A stretch of 64,000 bases of DNA. It comes from Harmonia axyridis. Its lineage: Eukaryota > Arthropoda > Insecta > Coleoptera > Coccinellidae. Within the stretch, counting starts at the first letter, position 1, and every line of letters begins with the position of its first letter. The DNA lies in assembly GCF_914767665.1 (NCBI RefSeq), contig NC_059504.1, positions 24,158,001 to 24,222,000 on the forward strand. The letters are read 5' to 3'. The notes under the pieces are model-generated. The model was not told the origin of the DNA. It did no database searches and worked only from the letters and a program-made list of their open reading frames with translations. Below are positions 34,661 to 45,569 of the stretch, one piece after another. The translations under genes were made by a program, and so were the position numbers.

Positions 34661-35587
34661 TTGGAAGTTTGTCAATTATATATATGATCTAGAATCTAAG
34701 TATATATAAAACCGCTTGCACATATACGTCAAACTTTAAACGTAAAATCACAGCCCAAACGGGACCATCTAGAGCAAAAATGACAAGAATAAGACCCCCC
34801 TCGAAATCGTCTGGAGATCCCGGGAAAAATCCCAAACCTTCGATTCTCCCCGCGGTTTTCGAGTATACGGGGTGTTTCGGATCATTTTGACATTTCAAGT
34901 CCCATATTTCTGTGGTATCTGTGGACAATTTGGCTGTCAGTGTCATGTTAATAATAAATATTCCATTTCGATATATGAAAGTTCTTGAAAAAGTTTGCAG
35001 TTTCCAAAATTGTTATTCAATATTTAAATAAATGCCGACAGATAAAATGCAAAGTCTTCGGCGAATCGAAAATTCGATAGATATTTGTCAAAATTTGGAA
35101 ATGAATATTGATATCATCGAATGCATTTTCAGTTCAGGTTCGTTTGAAGGGTTTGTATAATTATTGATTCAATTGGATGAATGTTACTTTATTTCAGGAA
35201 TTTTTCGTTTATTTTCCACAAACTATAAAACTACATTCTCTTTCGTGAGAATTTGAATCTATTGCGACAGAAGATGGAACTAAAAAAGAGAACAGAAGTT
35301 TCATCTGATCATGTATTAAACAGATAGAAAAACTCCTTATAGATAATTCACAATTGGCTTTATTACTGGAAAAAGAGCCAAGTTAGTCAGATTACATTCA
35401 AAAATTTCCATGTGTTTTTTGAATATCTGAAATATACACTTTTACGACAGGAGAGTGCAAAAATATAAATGACCCATCCGTTTTTGAAGAATTTGAGTGC
35501 AGTGCTGTTGAACTTATAATGAATAAGTCAAATCATTGTGAAATCTTCCATACGAATAATTTCAACTATATATTATCTATTATATTA
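34661..35587. other. Non-coding stretch
   Basis: Contains a short GC-richer piece with GGGGTGTTTCGGATCATTTT near 34868, a possible MITE end. No gene recognised. Confidence 0.35.
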
Positions 35588-37345
35588 TTTGCCGCTCAAC
35601 TGAAACATGTAGTAATAAACCTTGGAAATTAGAGACTCAAACTTTTTACCTGATTTCTCAAAAAGGTTCCACCAAGATAAGAAATTAAAATTTTTTATGA
35701 GGTATCATAAGCCATGGGTATTTGAAAGGCAAGTCTATTCATTCTGTCTCTTTTTAGTTTGTTTATTAAAGCTATACTAGGATATACATATAAAAAATCA
35801 GTTGAAATACTAGTCAAAATGTTACGACAGAAATAAAATTTAAAGGATCATTCAGTATATGAAGAATTTCAACATGGCAGTTACTTTTGAAATTGGTATC
35901 AATTTTCCAGCAATTCAATGTAGGTATAAAATACTTTGAAAAGTAACTATTCATCAAAACTTTCCATTTCATGAATGAATGATTAAACATGTAGATACCT
36001 ATTTCACTAAAGTTTTCAATCGTTATAGGAATAGTTGCTCTATGGCCAGTTCGAAAATGCTATCCTACTGATTTATTCATTGCTTTTGATTTTGGTAAAA
36101 ATTAAATTATTAATTGATTCAGATCCAAAGTTAACATTTGAAAAAAATCAACCCACTAACATGGGTCAATAGTATTGGCTGATACAATTTTAGTACCGAG
36201 GCAGTCATTTCAAATACTGAACACATCTTCTGACTGAAGTAAAACTTGAACAATGACCTTTTTTTACTTGCAACTTGAAATGAATTTTGCACTTTTTCAG
36301 TGTTCAATAATGAGATAATTATTAAATTGACTCAAGAAATTAACAGTATGCTTTATCAGGATTAGTTAATACTGCTAAAGACGTTAATAAACCTATTAAT
36401 TTCTTATATGGTTCATCATTACAACTCTCTTTTGTTGAATCAAATTTCAATTGAGTTTTCAAAGGAGTGATATTCAGCCCTAAACATTTTTTAGCTTTCC
36501 ATAAATTCTTTATGATAAAATTATCATTTGAATTTTCTATCAGATATTATATTCATTCAGAATTAACATTAGTTAAAACGAAAAAGTCATCCACGTACAA
36601 TGCAACAACAGTTAGCAAGTTATTTTTTGATTTTATGTAGATACAATGCTCAATTGTTGATCTTTTTTAACTAATATCTATCAAAATTTTATTTACTATA
36701 TATATTGCCCTGTTCAATTTACTTCTGAGTAAAACCCAGAGCTACAAGCTTGCTCTATAACGTAGCGAACCATCATTCAGCTGTCCTCCACTAAATCAGA
36801 ATTATCTAGTGAAATTTCTATATCATACCTTATCTATGATAACTACATCTCGACTGGTATTAATGAAATTGTTACCTGTATCCCTTTGATCATTCACCAG
36901 AACCCATAAAAATCATTTTTGTCCCTATACCTTCAAGAAATATGCAACAGAAGAGTATGCAAAATTCATCGATACAATAATCAGATTCTAAAAACGCCTT
37001 TGTTCTTCAGGAATGTCCAATTGGTCTTTCGATATTATAAATTATTGAAAATAACCTACTATTAACCAAATTTTTAGATTTCAAAAGGTGTCCTTCCTTA
37101 AATTCTAAATATATACACCCTAAATAATTGTTGATCATATATTGTATTTCTTAATAAATTATGGAATAGAAGAATAATTTGTTGCTCAACTGAAAAAAGT
37201 ATTGATGAACCTTGGAAATGAGGGACTTCTTATAACCTGATTTCTCAAAGATGTTACACCTAAATAATATAATTGCTTGTAAGGCAACATAAGCCATGGG
37301 TTTTTGAAAGGTAGATCTATTCATTCTGCCTCTTTTCAGTTCATT
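35588..37345. repeat. Direct repeats flanking a copia relic
   Basis: About 170 bp at 35590-35760 and at 37170-37340 are related in the same orientation (GCTCAACTGAAA, AACCTTGGAAAT, CATAAGCCATGGGT, CTATTCATTCTG), at roughly 75-80% identity by eye. They bracket the copia fragment. They could be a duplicated internal part of that element rather than LTRs; ends are not defined. Confidence 0.55.
36345..36800 (-). pseudogene. Ty1/copia reverse transcriptase relic
   Basis: The minus strand reads KLVALGFTQK (about 36721-36752), then in an open run KRSTIEHCIYIKSKNN and VVALYVDDFFVLTN, with the catalytic YVDD at 36586-36597. After a stop it continues WKAKKCLGLNI and EPYKKLIGLLTSLAVLTNPD (36352-36414), the copia block after the polymerase. 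Stops and at least two frame breaks show it is dead. Integrase and LTRs were not found. Confidence 0.8.
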
Positions 37346-38679
37346 ATAGCTATACTGAATATTCCTAAAACAAAATTTCACTGTAGGTCTTTTCATAGAT
37401 CTTATCGAATGATTATGTAAATTCAATATTTGTCAAAACTGAAAATAAACATTGAATGCAGTTTCTTTATTTCAGGTGGTATTTCTATTGACTGATAATA
37501 ACTCTCACATTTTGATTATGCATTTTTCCCAAATTTTTTAAAGAAGAAAGAAATTGCCATTTCTAGAGAAATGAGAATTTCAGATTTCAAAATGTCTAAT
37601 TACTACTTCAAATATATATACACCTTATATAATTGTTGATCAAATATTGTGTATTTCTTTACAAATTAGTTAATAATTTGAAGTTTTAATCTCAATTTTC
37701 AAACTTGAATTGGTCCAACATCTCTAGATACTTCTAATTGATATTCGACAAATAAGTATCCTGTATAATTATCCATACAAACGAAAATAATCCATCTTCT
37801 GAAAAGAAAAACAATGTTTACTATATAGAATTAATTTTAATAATGATTCAAAAGTGATGAAATTTTGCAGACTTACTTATTTTGGGTCTTAGATCACGAA
37901 TCCGCTATCATAAATTCCTTAATCCAGCTAGTTTTTTTTTTTTTATTGTGATTTCTTTTTTTAATTGTGAAATTGGCCTAATGAAGGTGAGGTTATCCAC
38001 ATTAATAGCTAGTTTTCTTGTATTTTATTAACTGATTCTCGTTAGAAATGATTAATTAATCACATTTCAAGCTTTCCCTGATATAAAAATGCCTTTTTTT
38101 CGTCAAAATCGATGGTTTTATCGATTGTTTATATATGGCGGCGGCCATCATGTTTAATACGTAACGTTTGTCAGATGCATAACGGATATTAGGTCTATGG
38201 TCAGATGCGAAATAATCTGCGACGTTGCCTGTATGCCAGATCTTCTTGATGGGATCGGTTTTTTACTTGGTGGAAATTCATATTAATAGATTGTTTGAGA
38301 TTATGACGTATTATAAAACTGTATGGAAACTCATAATTTTCGCACAGCTATTCGAGCAGAAAATTCGGCAAATTTATTTTCGAAATGAATAAATGGTAGT
38401 TCATATGGTGTTATTCTGGTTTTTTCGATATTGGCATAGGATTCAGTTTAGTCCTCCTGAACATATACAGGGACATTGATGTTGACGAGGACGCTGTGAT
38501 TACAAGGTTTTCAAAGGGTTCACAGACCAAATTAGATTTTGTGTTATACTTGCCAATTGTCTTCTTTTTTTTTCATATGAAACAATAGATTTACTATTTT
38601 TTTTTTAATTTCTACCTGAATGGCTAAAACCGTGATAAGTAAATTAATATATTATAATATAACAAATACATAAGCGTAC
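37346..38679. other. AT-rich non-coding stretch
   Basis: Poly-T runs and no supported gene. ATGGCGGCGGCCATCATG near 38136 is a short GC-rich palindrome-like patch of unknown meaning. Confidence 0.4.
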
Positions 38680-38689
38680 AAATTTTTTT

Positions 38690-39475
38690 ACCGAAATTTG
38701 AGGCTTTATTGTAAAACACTGGTTATACATTTATGATTCGAAATATTGCCCATCGCTGGTCACTATACTTTCTCACATCTTTCGGGCAGCGTACGAATTG
38801 AAAAAACTGGTCATCTTTTGAAGCGATCCACGAATCGATCCAAGTTTTTAATTCTTCATAAGATAGGAAGTGCTGGTCAGCCAGGCTGTGTGCTATTGAT
38901 CGAAACAAGTGATAGTCCGAGGGAGCAACGTCTGGAGAATACGTCGGGTGGGGTAGGAATTCCCATTTCAACTTTTTCAAGTATATCTTGACTTTCGCAA
39001 CATGGAGTCGAGCATTGTCATGCAGTAAAATCCATTCATCTACTCTCTCGTCGTATTGCGGCGGTTTGTCTCTCAATGCTTGACACAAACGCATTGATTG
39101 CGTTCGATAACGATCGCCTGTGATCGTTTCAGTTAACAACTCATAATACATTACGTCGAGCTGTTCCCACCAAATACTGAGCATGACCTTAGAACCGAGA
39201 ATATTCGGTTTAGCAGTCGACGTGGAAGCATGGCCGGGATATCCACATGATTTTATGTGCTTGGGATTATCGTAATGAACCCGTTTTTCGTCTCCAGTCC
39301 CAATCCGATGCAGAAATTCCTTCCGTCTTTGCCTCGAAAGCAGCTGTTCACAAACAAACAAACTCCGTTCAAACACCTCCCGGCTTCAACTCGTACGGCA
39401 CCCACTTTTCTTGTTTCTGAATCATTCCTATGACTTTCAGGCGTTTTGAAATGGCTTGTAGTCCTAATGATCCTG
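38690..39475 (-). mobile_element. 5'-truncated mariner element
   Basis: Minus-strand mariner coding sequence from about 39475 (LQAISKRLKVIGMIQK) to the 3' end near 38690. No paired left terminal repeat remains, so the copy is truncated upstream of the first helix-turn-helix. Confidence 0.75.
38723..39376 (-). pseudogene. Mariner transposase, mauritiana-like, frameshifted
   Basis: A 217-residue frame contains TGDEKRVHYDNPK (first catalytic Asp kept), STAKPNILGSKVMLSIWWEQ, LLHDNARLHVA (second Asp) and YSPDVAPSDYHLF (third Asp). The Asp-to-Asp spacing is 33 instead of 34 because one residue is lost after HVAKV. One frameshift separates it from the N-terminal WVPYELKPGG, and a second near 38810 replaces the normal C-terminus (RTLPERCEKV is present one frame over). 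The style fits the mauritiana subfamily. Inactive, though fairly young by appearance. Confidence 0.85.
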
Positions 39476-41497
39476 TCAATTATTTGAATTTGAGAGCATA
39501 ATTATGTTTGAACACTACCCTTATTTTTACCGTAGAATTCAAGGAAATCACAAAAAATTGGGTTCTGATTTGAGAATCGAAAGTTATGATCAAATTTTGT
39601 TCACAATTTTTGGCACAATATTTGAAACACCCTGTGATGATATTTTTCAAATTCAAGATATGCACGATATTCCAACATCATTCTAGTTTGTGAAAGTGAA
39701 TTGAGTATACGCATAGGATATTCACAGTGAAAATAATTCACGTGATAGTGACTATGGAAATTCTCTCTTTTTTACGGTTTTTTCTTAATATTTTGAAAAC
39801 TATGAGAACTAACGCAATAATTTTAGCAGAGAGTAATTGAGAATGGAAATCTTTCTTGTATAACCGGAAGTGCCAGAACTTCTAAAATATTTTAGCTGAA
39901 TAGGGCATCATGAACAATGTCATATTCTGAATTTTCAGATTTCAAATCGGCCCTGTTCTCCAGAAACGTCTAATAGGCCTTCGAACTTGAAACACCCTGT
40001 ATAAATATTCATATAAATATCTAAATATAAATATTTTTGAGAGGTTAAGCTCGATATCGGTGTAATCTGGGATTTGGTACCATAGAAAAACTCGAAACCC
40101 TTAACGGCGAACACCCTCAAACTTAAGGCTAGGACCGCCCTTGATTTGTCATCATGGAAAGTTATTTGCATCAAATATTTTCATGTGAGCAAGGGCGAAA
40201 TGGTATGTTCTAGGAAAGAAGTCATATAGAATTCTACCCTAGAATCAGCATAGGATACCGAGTGTGAATCGTCTAAAATCAGCTAACGATACAAGGTTTC
40301 CGAAAAAAATATTTTATTTTCTAGAGGGATACCCAGTGAAGGATCTACCGGCATAGTGACGGGGTCCAAGGGGCGGAGCCCCTTCGGCGAGCAGAGCGAG
40401 TGAAATGATTAAAGAGCAAATGAAAAAAAGTATTCAATCGCATGAAAATGTATTTCAGTATGTAGTGGTATGCTTCAAATACCTGAAGAAGAATATAGTT
40501 ATGTTCGCTAGTTTGTAGTGGGACTTTCAGATCTTGATTGGTGTTATTTTACAGCTAAACAACTTTGTGGAAATATTTTTGAATACGAGTTTCGAAAGTA
40601 ATCTGAATTCTTGAACAGAATGACAACTTTTATGAACAATCCTTATATTATCAGGGCTGTGCCAAAGTTCTGTAATTTATAATCAAGTTGAAGAATAATA
40701 ACTTCACTTCAAAGTCGGCCAGGGCTTCAATTCCAAAATTTGAGACCCAACAAAATAGCAAATATTCATTTTTATGAATTTTTTCCAGCATAGTTGCATT
40801 TAGCCAAAGTACCAAAGTTTCTTTTAATATCAAATTAATCGCAAATGGTGCAGTACCTACATATACGAGAAATTTCTCGTATAGATTTGACCATTGAAAA
40901 AAATAATTCCTCATATTTATAAGGAATTATTTTTTGTTTGATGGTCGAATATGCATAGATGAGCTTTCAAATTACTTTGAGGAATGGGTTTTAACTTTCT
41001 GGTATTTCATAGAATGTGATTGGTTATAACAAAAAACTGGAAGATTTGATTGGAATTTTGTGTTCGGAGAAGGTTAATGCTGTCAATGAGAAATTATTTT
41101 CCAAAAATTTCTTCATTCAATAGAACCATTTGGGAGATATTACTCATTCATGGATTAATGGATTTTCAATTGCCTGTATATTTTCAATCGATTCAAACAA
41201 AAAAAAGGTAGGCTAGAGGACAGCCCACCTCTTGTATATTTCACAAACACAAGAAAATAAATTTCTCCAAGAAACATTAATTCCATGAAACGATTATAAT
41301 TTGCGTCCGAATTTTATGCGAAAATCTCAGATGATTCTTATTCAACGTTTAGAATTGATTTTAGATGTTGACAGAAAAATGGATAAGGATGTAAACAATC
41401 CTCTCAACATCACATATTCTCTTAATAAGTTACGCCTAACAAGGCGAAACATGTAGAGCTGATATTAAATAAAGAGTCCATTAAGTACAAAAATAGA
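39476..41497. other. Intergenic stretch with MITE ends, a hAT-like end and a hairpin
   Basis: CACCCTGT motifs near 39630 and 39992 are right ends of CAGGGTG-type MITEs without clear partners. From 40335, CAGTGAAGGATCTACC and then GGGGCGGAGCCCCTTCGGCG look like a hAT-type left end, shared with 21190-21290. A perfect hairpin AAAAAATAATTCCT/AGGAATTATTTTTT lies at 40899-40935. No gene. Confidence 0.45.
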
Positions 41498-41886
41498 TTT
41501 TTTCGGCAACCGTCCGGGAAGTGCTCACTTCCCGGACGCTTTTTCTCTGAGAAAGTATCATTTCCCGGCCTAGTCCGGAAAGTACGTACTTCCCGGACTA
41601 GGCCGGAAAAGAATCATAGAATCCATAGCAACCGAGATAACGGCTGACAGTTCATATGAAATTAGTTGTAAAAAATTTGAATGTTTTTTGATCGCAATCG
41701 CAATAAAGTATGGAAAGCAGCAGCGATAGTGTTATTTTACATGGTTGCCGAAAAAATATTGTACGCAACACGCCCGAAAATGGTTTTTTTGGACTCACAG
41801 ACTTCCAGGACTCGCTTACGCTCGTCCTGGAATTTTGTCTATTCGTCCAAAAAAACCCTATTTTCCGGACTTGTTACGTAAATTAC
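41498..41886 (+). repeat. CCGG hairpin repeat (copy B, monomer)
   Basis: About 95% identical to the left half of the inverted repeat at 20082-20440. It has the GTCCGGGAAGT hairpin (41513-41538), a 20-bp-arm palindrome centred on AAGTACGTACTT (41566-41606), inverted CGGCAACC/GGTTGCCG (41503, 41743) and an additional CCAGGACTCG/CGCTCGTCCTGG hairpin (41806-41830) missing from copy A. It ends at GTTACGTAAATTACTATTA, exactly the centre of symmetry of copy A. Open frames inside have no homology that I recognise. Confidence 0.85.
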
Positions 41887-42784
41887 TATTATTACATTAC
41901 ATATTCTCTTCCCTAGAATTTTTCAAGTTCTTTTCACTGAAAGTAGATCAGACCCAATTTCTTTTCAGCTTTATATTGATGATCCAGCAAAAATAGATGG
42001 CCCGTGTAAATGCATGAATAATCGACAGAATTAGCTTTTGGATTAAAATTTCAGCCTGTTTCCAAATTCAATTTCCACAAAGACAGAATCCCATTCAGCG
42101 TGAAAATACCTAAGGAATGGTCGTTTTCAACAGAAATTGAATCCTCCCGTTCTCCGAAATCATTTCTGTATTCGCTATAAATAGCCCCCCTCCACTTTTG
42201 ACAAACCCCTCATAATGAACTAGCGCAGCTTCATTATTATGAATGAATGACGCAATTAGAGAAGATGAGTATCCTCATTAAAATTAGGAAAATTATTCAC
42301 TACGCTCGTCCTGCTGAAAGGAGGCCTCCTTCAACACCGTTTCGTTTTTACCCAGCCGTTAGACATCTTGAAATTTTCATTAGTAGCGAACTCCATGCAC
42401 AGAGGGCACGCTGACTTTCCAGGAAGCTTGTTATGATCTTGTTATTTATTGCCATGAACTGAGACCCGCATCTTCGCAATATACAGTGAAAATGTGTTCC
42501 TTTCCTTTTCATTCTGCTATGTTTTAATTTTGTCTGTAGACGCTTAGTCCAATTCTGTACAAATTATAAATGGGGATAGAAATTGCTAAAATAATGAACT
42601 GACGGAAAACCACTTAAAGATTTAAATTCTCTATGATAAAACACTGATTACGATGAAACTAACAATAAAATGGCAGTGGTGCGCTTGGCAGCAAGCAAAA
42701 CATTCCAAAGGAAAAAAAGTAACAAGAGCATCGATAGAGAAGCAGAGCTGTATACATATTGGGATTTCTATAAAATATACAATT
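41887..42784. other. Non-coding stretch
   Basis: Moderate GC, few repeats. A 75-codon frame at 42653-42880 is not recognised. Could be unique host intergenic or intronic DNA. Confidence 0.35.
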
Positions 42785-43690
42785 TATTATTTATTTCATT
42801 TATTTCAATTAACGTGTCTCAACTACATGGCCATTGACACGAGGTACAATAGCTTAATACTTAGGGACCTTAAGATCTAGAAAGAGACAGTGGTTTGAGA
42901 ACAGCAAATATTTAGAAGGACCTAAATATCTAAACTAGCATAAAATAATGTAATAGAAGTTATATCCGGTTGTAAAGTTGACAGTCTAGGGAATTTTAGA
43001 GCTTCTTCGATCTGATCCTGTCAGCTAAGTAACATCTTGGTTGTTCCTCTGATGATATTAGGTAACCATGGGTCAGCTTGGTGTGGCCTATTCTGAGTCC
43101 TCTGACCACTACATTATCGTGTCTCCCGAAAAAAAATTCGATGTATTGTTAACTTGGGATTGGATCGTATATAATTTTGTATTGACACCATCCCATTGAG
43201 CTTGCCAGTCTTGGAGATATTTCGTCTTTATGGTGGTTTTGAGATCTGCATGGAGCTGAATATGGGTTATAGGTAGGTCAGATGATCGCGATTGATTTGC
43301 GGAGTGGTCTGCTACTTCATTTCCTGCATCCTATATGAGCTGGGATTCAAATTATAGCCGTGGAAATATTCTGGTAAGTTTTGAGGATGTGACATCTTTC
43401 TTGGATCAGCTGGACAATGGGGTTCTTCGAGTAAATGTTAGCTATAGCTATTGACTTCATTGCAGATAAGGAGTCAGTAAGTATTTCAACTTTGAAACCT
43501 TGTGTGATTGAATTATGAAGGGATTTATAAATTGCAAAAACTTCGACAGTGTGTATGCTACAGTTAGAAGAGAGTTTGTAGAACTCTTCAGTATTCGGCC
43601 TTGTAATGAACGAGCATGATACTCCCTGCTCATCTGTGGAAGGGTCAGTATATGAAATACACAATTACTCACAGAGTTGGAGGCGATGTT
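42785..43690 (-). pseudogene. LINE RNase H and C-terminal fragment
   Basis: The minus frame 43347-43664 is an RNase H domain: YTDPS (first Asp), HTVEVFAIYKSL (Glu), EILTDSLSAMKS (second Asp). It then breaks and continues in other frames with IIWIPAHIG, LRIGHTKLTHGYLISSEEQP and CYLADRI, the C-terminal zinc-region of I/jockey-type LINEs. The reverse transcriptase is absent, so it is 5'-truncated; the 3' end is approximate. Confidence 0.75.
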
Positions 43691-44447
43691 TGTGTTTGAA
43701 GAAGAAGAAGAAAAAAGTTTATTTTTTTACTTAATAAACAAATTGAAAGCAACTTTGAATAGTGGAAGATGTCTATTAGAAAATGATAATGAATATGTCC
43801 TCAAAATTCAACTCCACAGTCGATGAGGTCGAGGCTTTCTTTGTATACCTACAAGAATTATTTCTAATGTTGCGCAAATGTCCCTGCCTTCTTTGGACAA
43901 AATTTATATAGGATTATAGGTACATTTGGATGGTATTGACACAAGTAAGGTTTTCAAAAGTTTTTGTATCGTCATCAAATTGCCACCAGGGTAAGTAAAC
44001 TTGGGAGGGCATTTATGAGATATAGGAGTACAAGATGTAGCTCATCAACGAACATAACTACGCCGTTCGAGATTCAAATCTACCCTGAAAATTTCAACTT
44101 TTCATTCGAGAGTTATTGTGCTCCATCAGCAGTAAGTGGAATCGTTTGAGACCAGATCAGGCTCAAAATTCCAAAAAGACCCAATATTTCCGTAACAACT
44201 GATTCGACTGAATGAATGAGCGAACAAAATTTCCTCTCTTGAATTTGTGACTATAATTTTCATGAACTTCGAAGGAAAACATCTAAATATAAGTATTTGA
44301 GGGAACATCGATAATACTATCCGTATGGTAGGTAACCGCTTTGGTTAATATAGGTAAGAATTTCAAGAAATAGGCTCTCGTCCTTGAAGAATTCTGAAAA
44401 TTCTTCAACAATTTAATGAATTTTTAAAACTAATTTGTTTCCGTAAC
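43691..44447. other. Non-coding stretch
   Basis: Starts with a GAA-repeat (43697-43712). No gene recognised before the Tc1-like element. Confidence 0.4.
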
Positions 44448-44449
44448 TA

Positions 44450-45567
44450 CACTGATCAACAATTGCTAGGGATCACTTATGAACTTCTCTTCATTTGTAT
44501 TTTTTTCAAGTTATCTCGTGAATATCTGTACATTATATGTTCTCTAAGGAAAAAGTAAGATGTTTTGAGTTGATTATATCAAAGTCTTCCTCACTTCATC
44601 AACTCTTGTTTACAAAATCGATTATTATCTGTAGGCTGTTACAGGTGGAGCGAAAAGCAATGTGGTATTTGTTATTAAATCTGTTTTTTTCTCTCGTTCA
44701 AACACATAAGGTGACAATAATTGGAGAAATGAGAACAATATCAGCTTATCAGTCATGCCGAGAAGACGTTTGGCTCCTGTGCAACTGGACCAAATCATAC
44801 GGTGGATACAGGAAGGTTTGTCCCAGCGAGAAGTGTCCCGGCGGTTGAATGTTTCGCAAAGTGTCGTGAGTCGGGCTTGGAATAGGTTCATCCAACGCAC
44901 AGAGTTGGTTGTTCTGCAGAACACCACCATGACCAGCCAGAGATATCACGATATGATTATTGAACCCATAAGTGTTCCGTTAGCGGCTGCCGTGGGCGAG
45001 AATTTCATTTCAATTGACGATAATGCCCGTCCACACCGTAGTCGTCTGGTTAATGAAGCGCTAGAAACTCATGCTATTGATAGGATGGACTGGCCAGCTC
45101 GCTCTCCAGACATGAATTGCATCGAACATGTCTGGTCTGAGATGTCTAGACAATTGTCAACCTTAGAACAACCGATCAATAACCTGGAGGACCTTTCTAA
45201 CGCTTTACGGAATATTTGGACGAATTTGCCCCAAAATTTTATAAATCGTTTGATCGAAAGTATGCCTCGAAGGGTAGAATGCTTGAGACGAGCTCGTGGG
45301 GGACCAACTAGGTACTAGCTTAACCGAAACTTCAGCCTTCTTGTGATTTCATCATAAAATTTTTATGTTATTCAAACACAGAATTTTTAGTGTTCCTAAT
45401 AAAGTCTTTTTTTCTCTCCAACTTTCAATTTTTTCATTCTTTTCTCAAGTGAACCATATTATCAACTGAAAATACTCTGATATCTGACTAAATTTATAAT
45501 CTTGGAGCGAATATTTCAGAAATAAATTTAGAACAAGTAAGTGATCCCTATCAATTGTTGAGCAGTG
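44450..45567 (+). mobile_element. Tc1-like element, internally deleted
   Basis: Inverted repeats CACTGATCAACAATTGCTAG and, at the right, inverted CACTGCTCAACAATTGATAG, matching for 29 bp with two mismatches through GGATCACTT, flanked by TA (44448-44449 and 45568-45569). At 1118 bp it is well below the usual Tc1-like size. It carries one long open frame. Confidence 0.9.
44755..45318 (+). CDS. Tc1-like transposase with in-frame central deletion (187 aa)
   Basis: An ATG-started frame opens with a helix-turn-helix DNA-binding domain (residues ~1-50: LDQIIRWIQEGLSQREVSRR, NVSQSVVSRAWNRF). It then passes directly to the late catalytic region: YHDMIIEPI, IDDNARPHRSRL (second Asp) and WPARSPDMNCIEHVWSEM (Glu, 34 residues after the Asp, so DD34E). 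The first catalytic Asp and about 220 residues are gone, yet the frame is uninterrupted to a stop after GGPTRY. A protein that can bind DNA but not cleave could act as a repressor of related elements; this is inference. It may equally be untranslated. Confidence 0.8.
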   Translation: MPRRRLAPVQLDQIIRWIQEGLSQREVSRRLNVSQSVVSRAWNRFIQRTELVVLQNTTMTSQRYHDMIIEPISVPLAAAVGENFISIDDNARPHRSRLVNEALETHAIDRMDWPARSPDMNCIEHVWSEMSRQLSTLEQPINNLEDLSNALRNIWTNLPQNFINRLIESMPRRVECLRRARGGPTRY

Positions 45568-45569
45568 TA

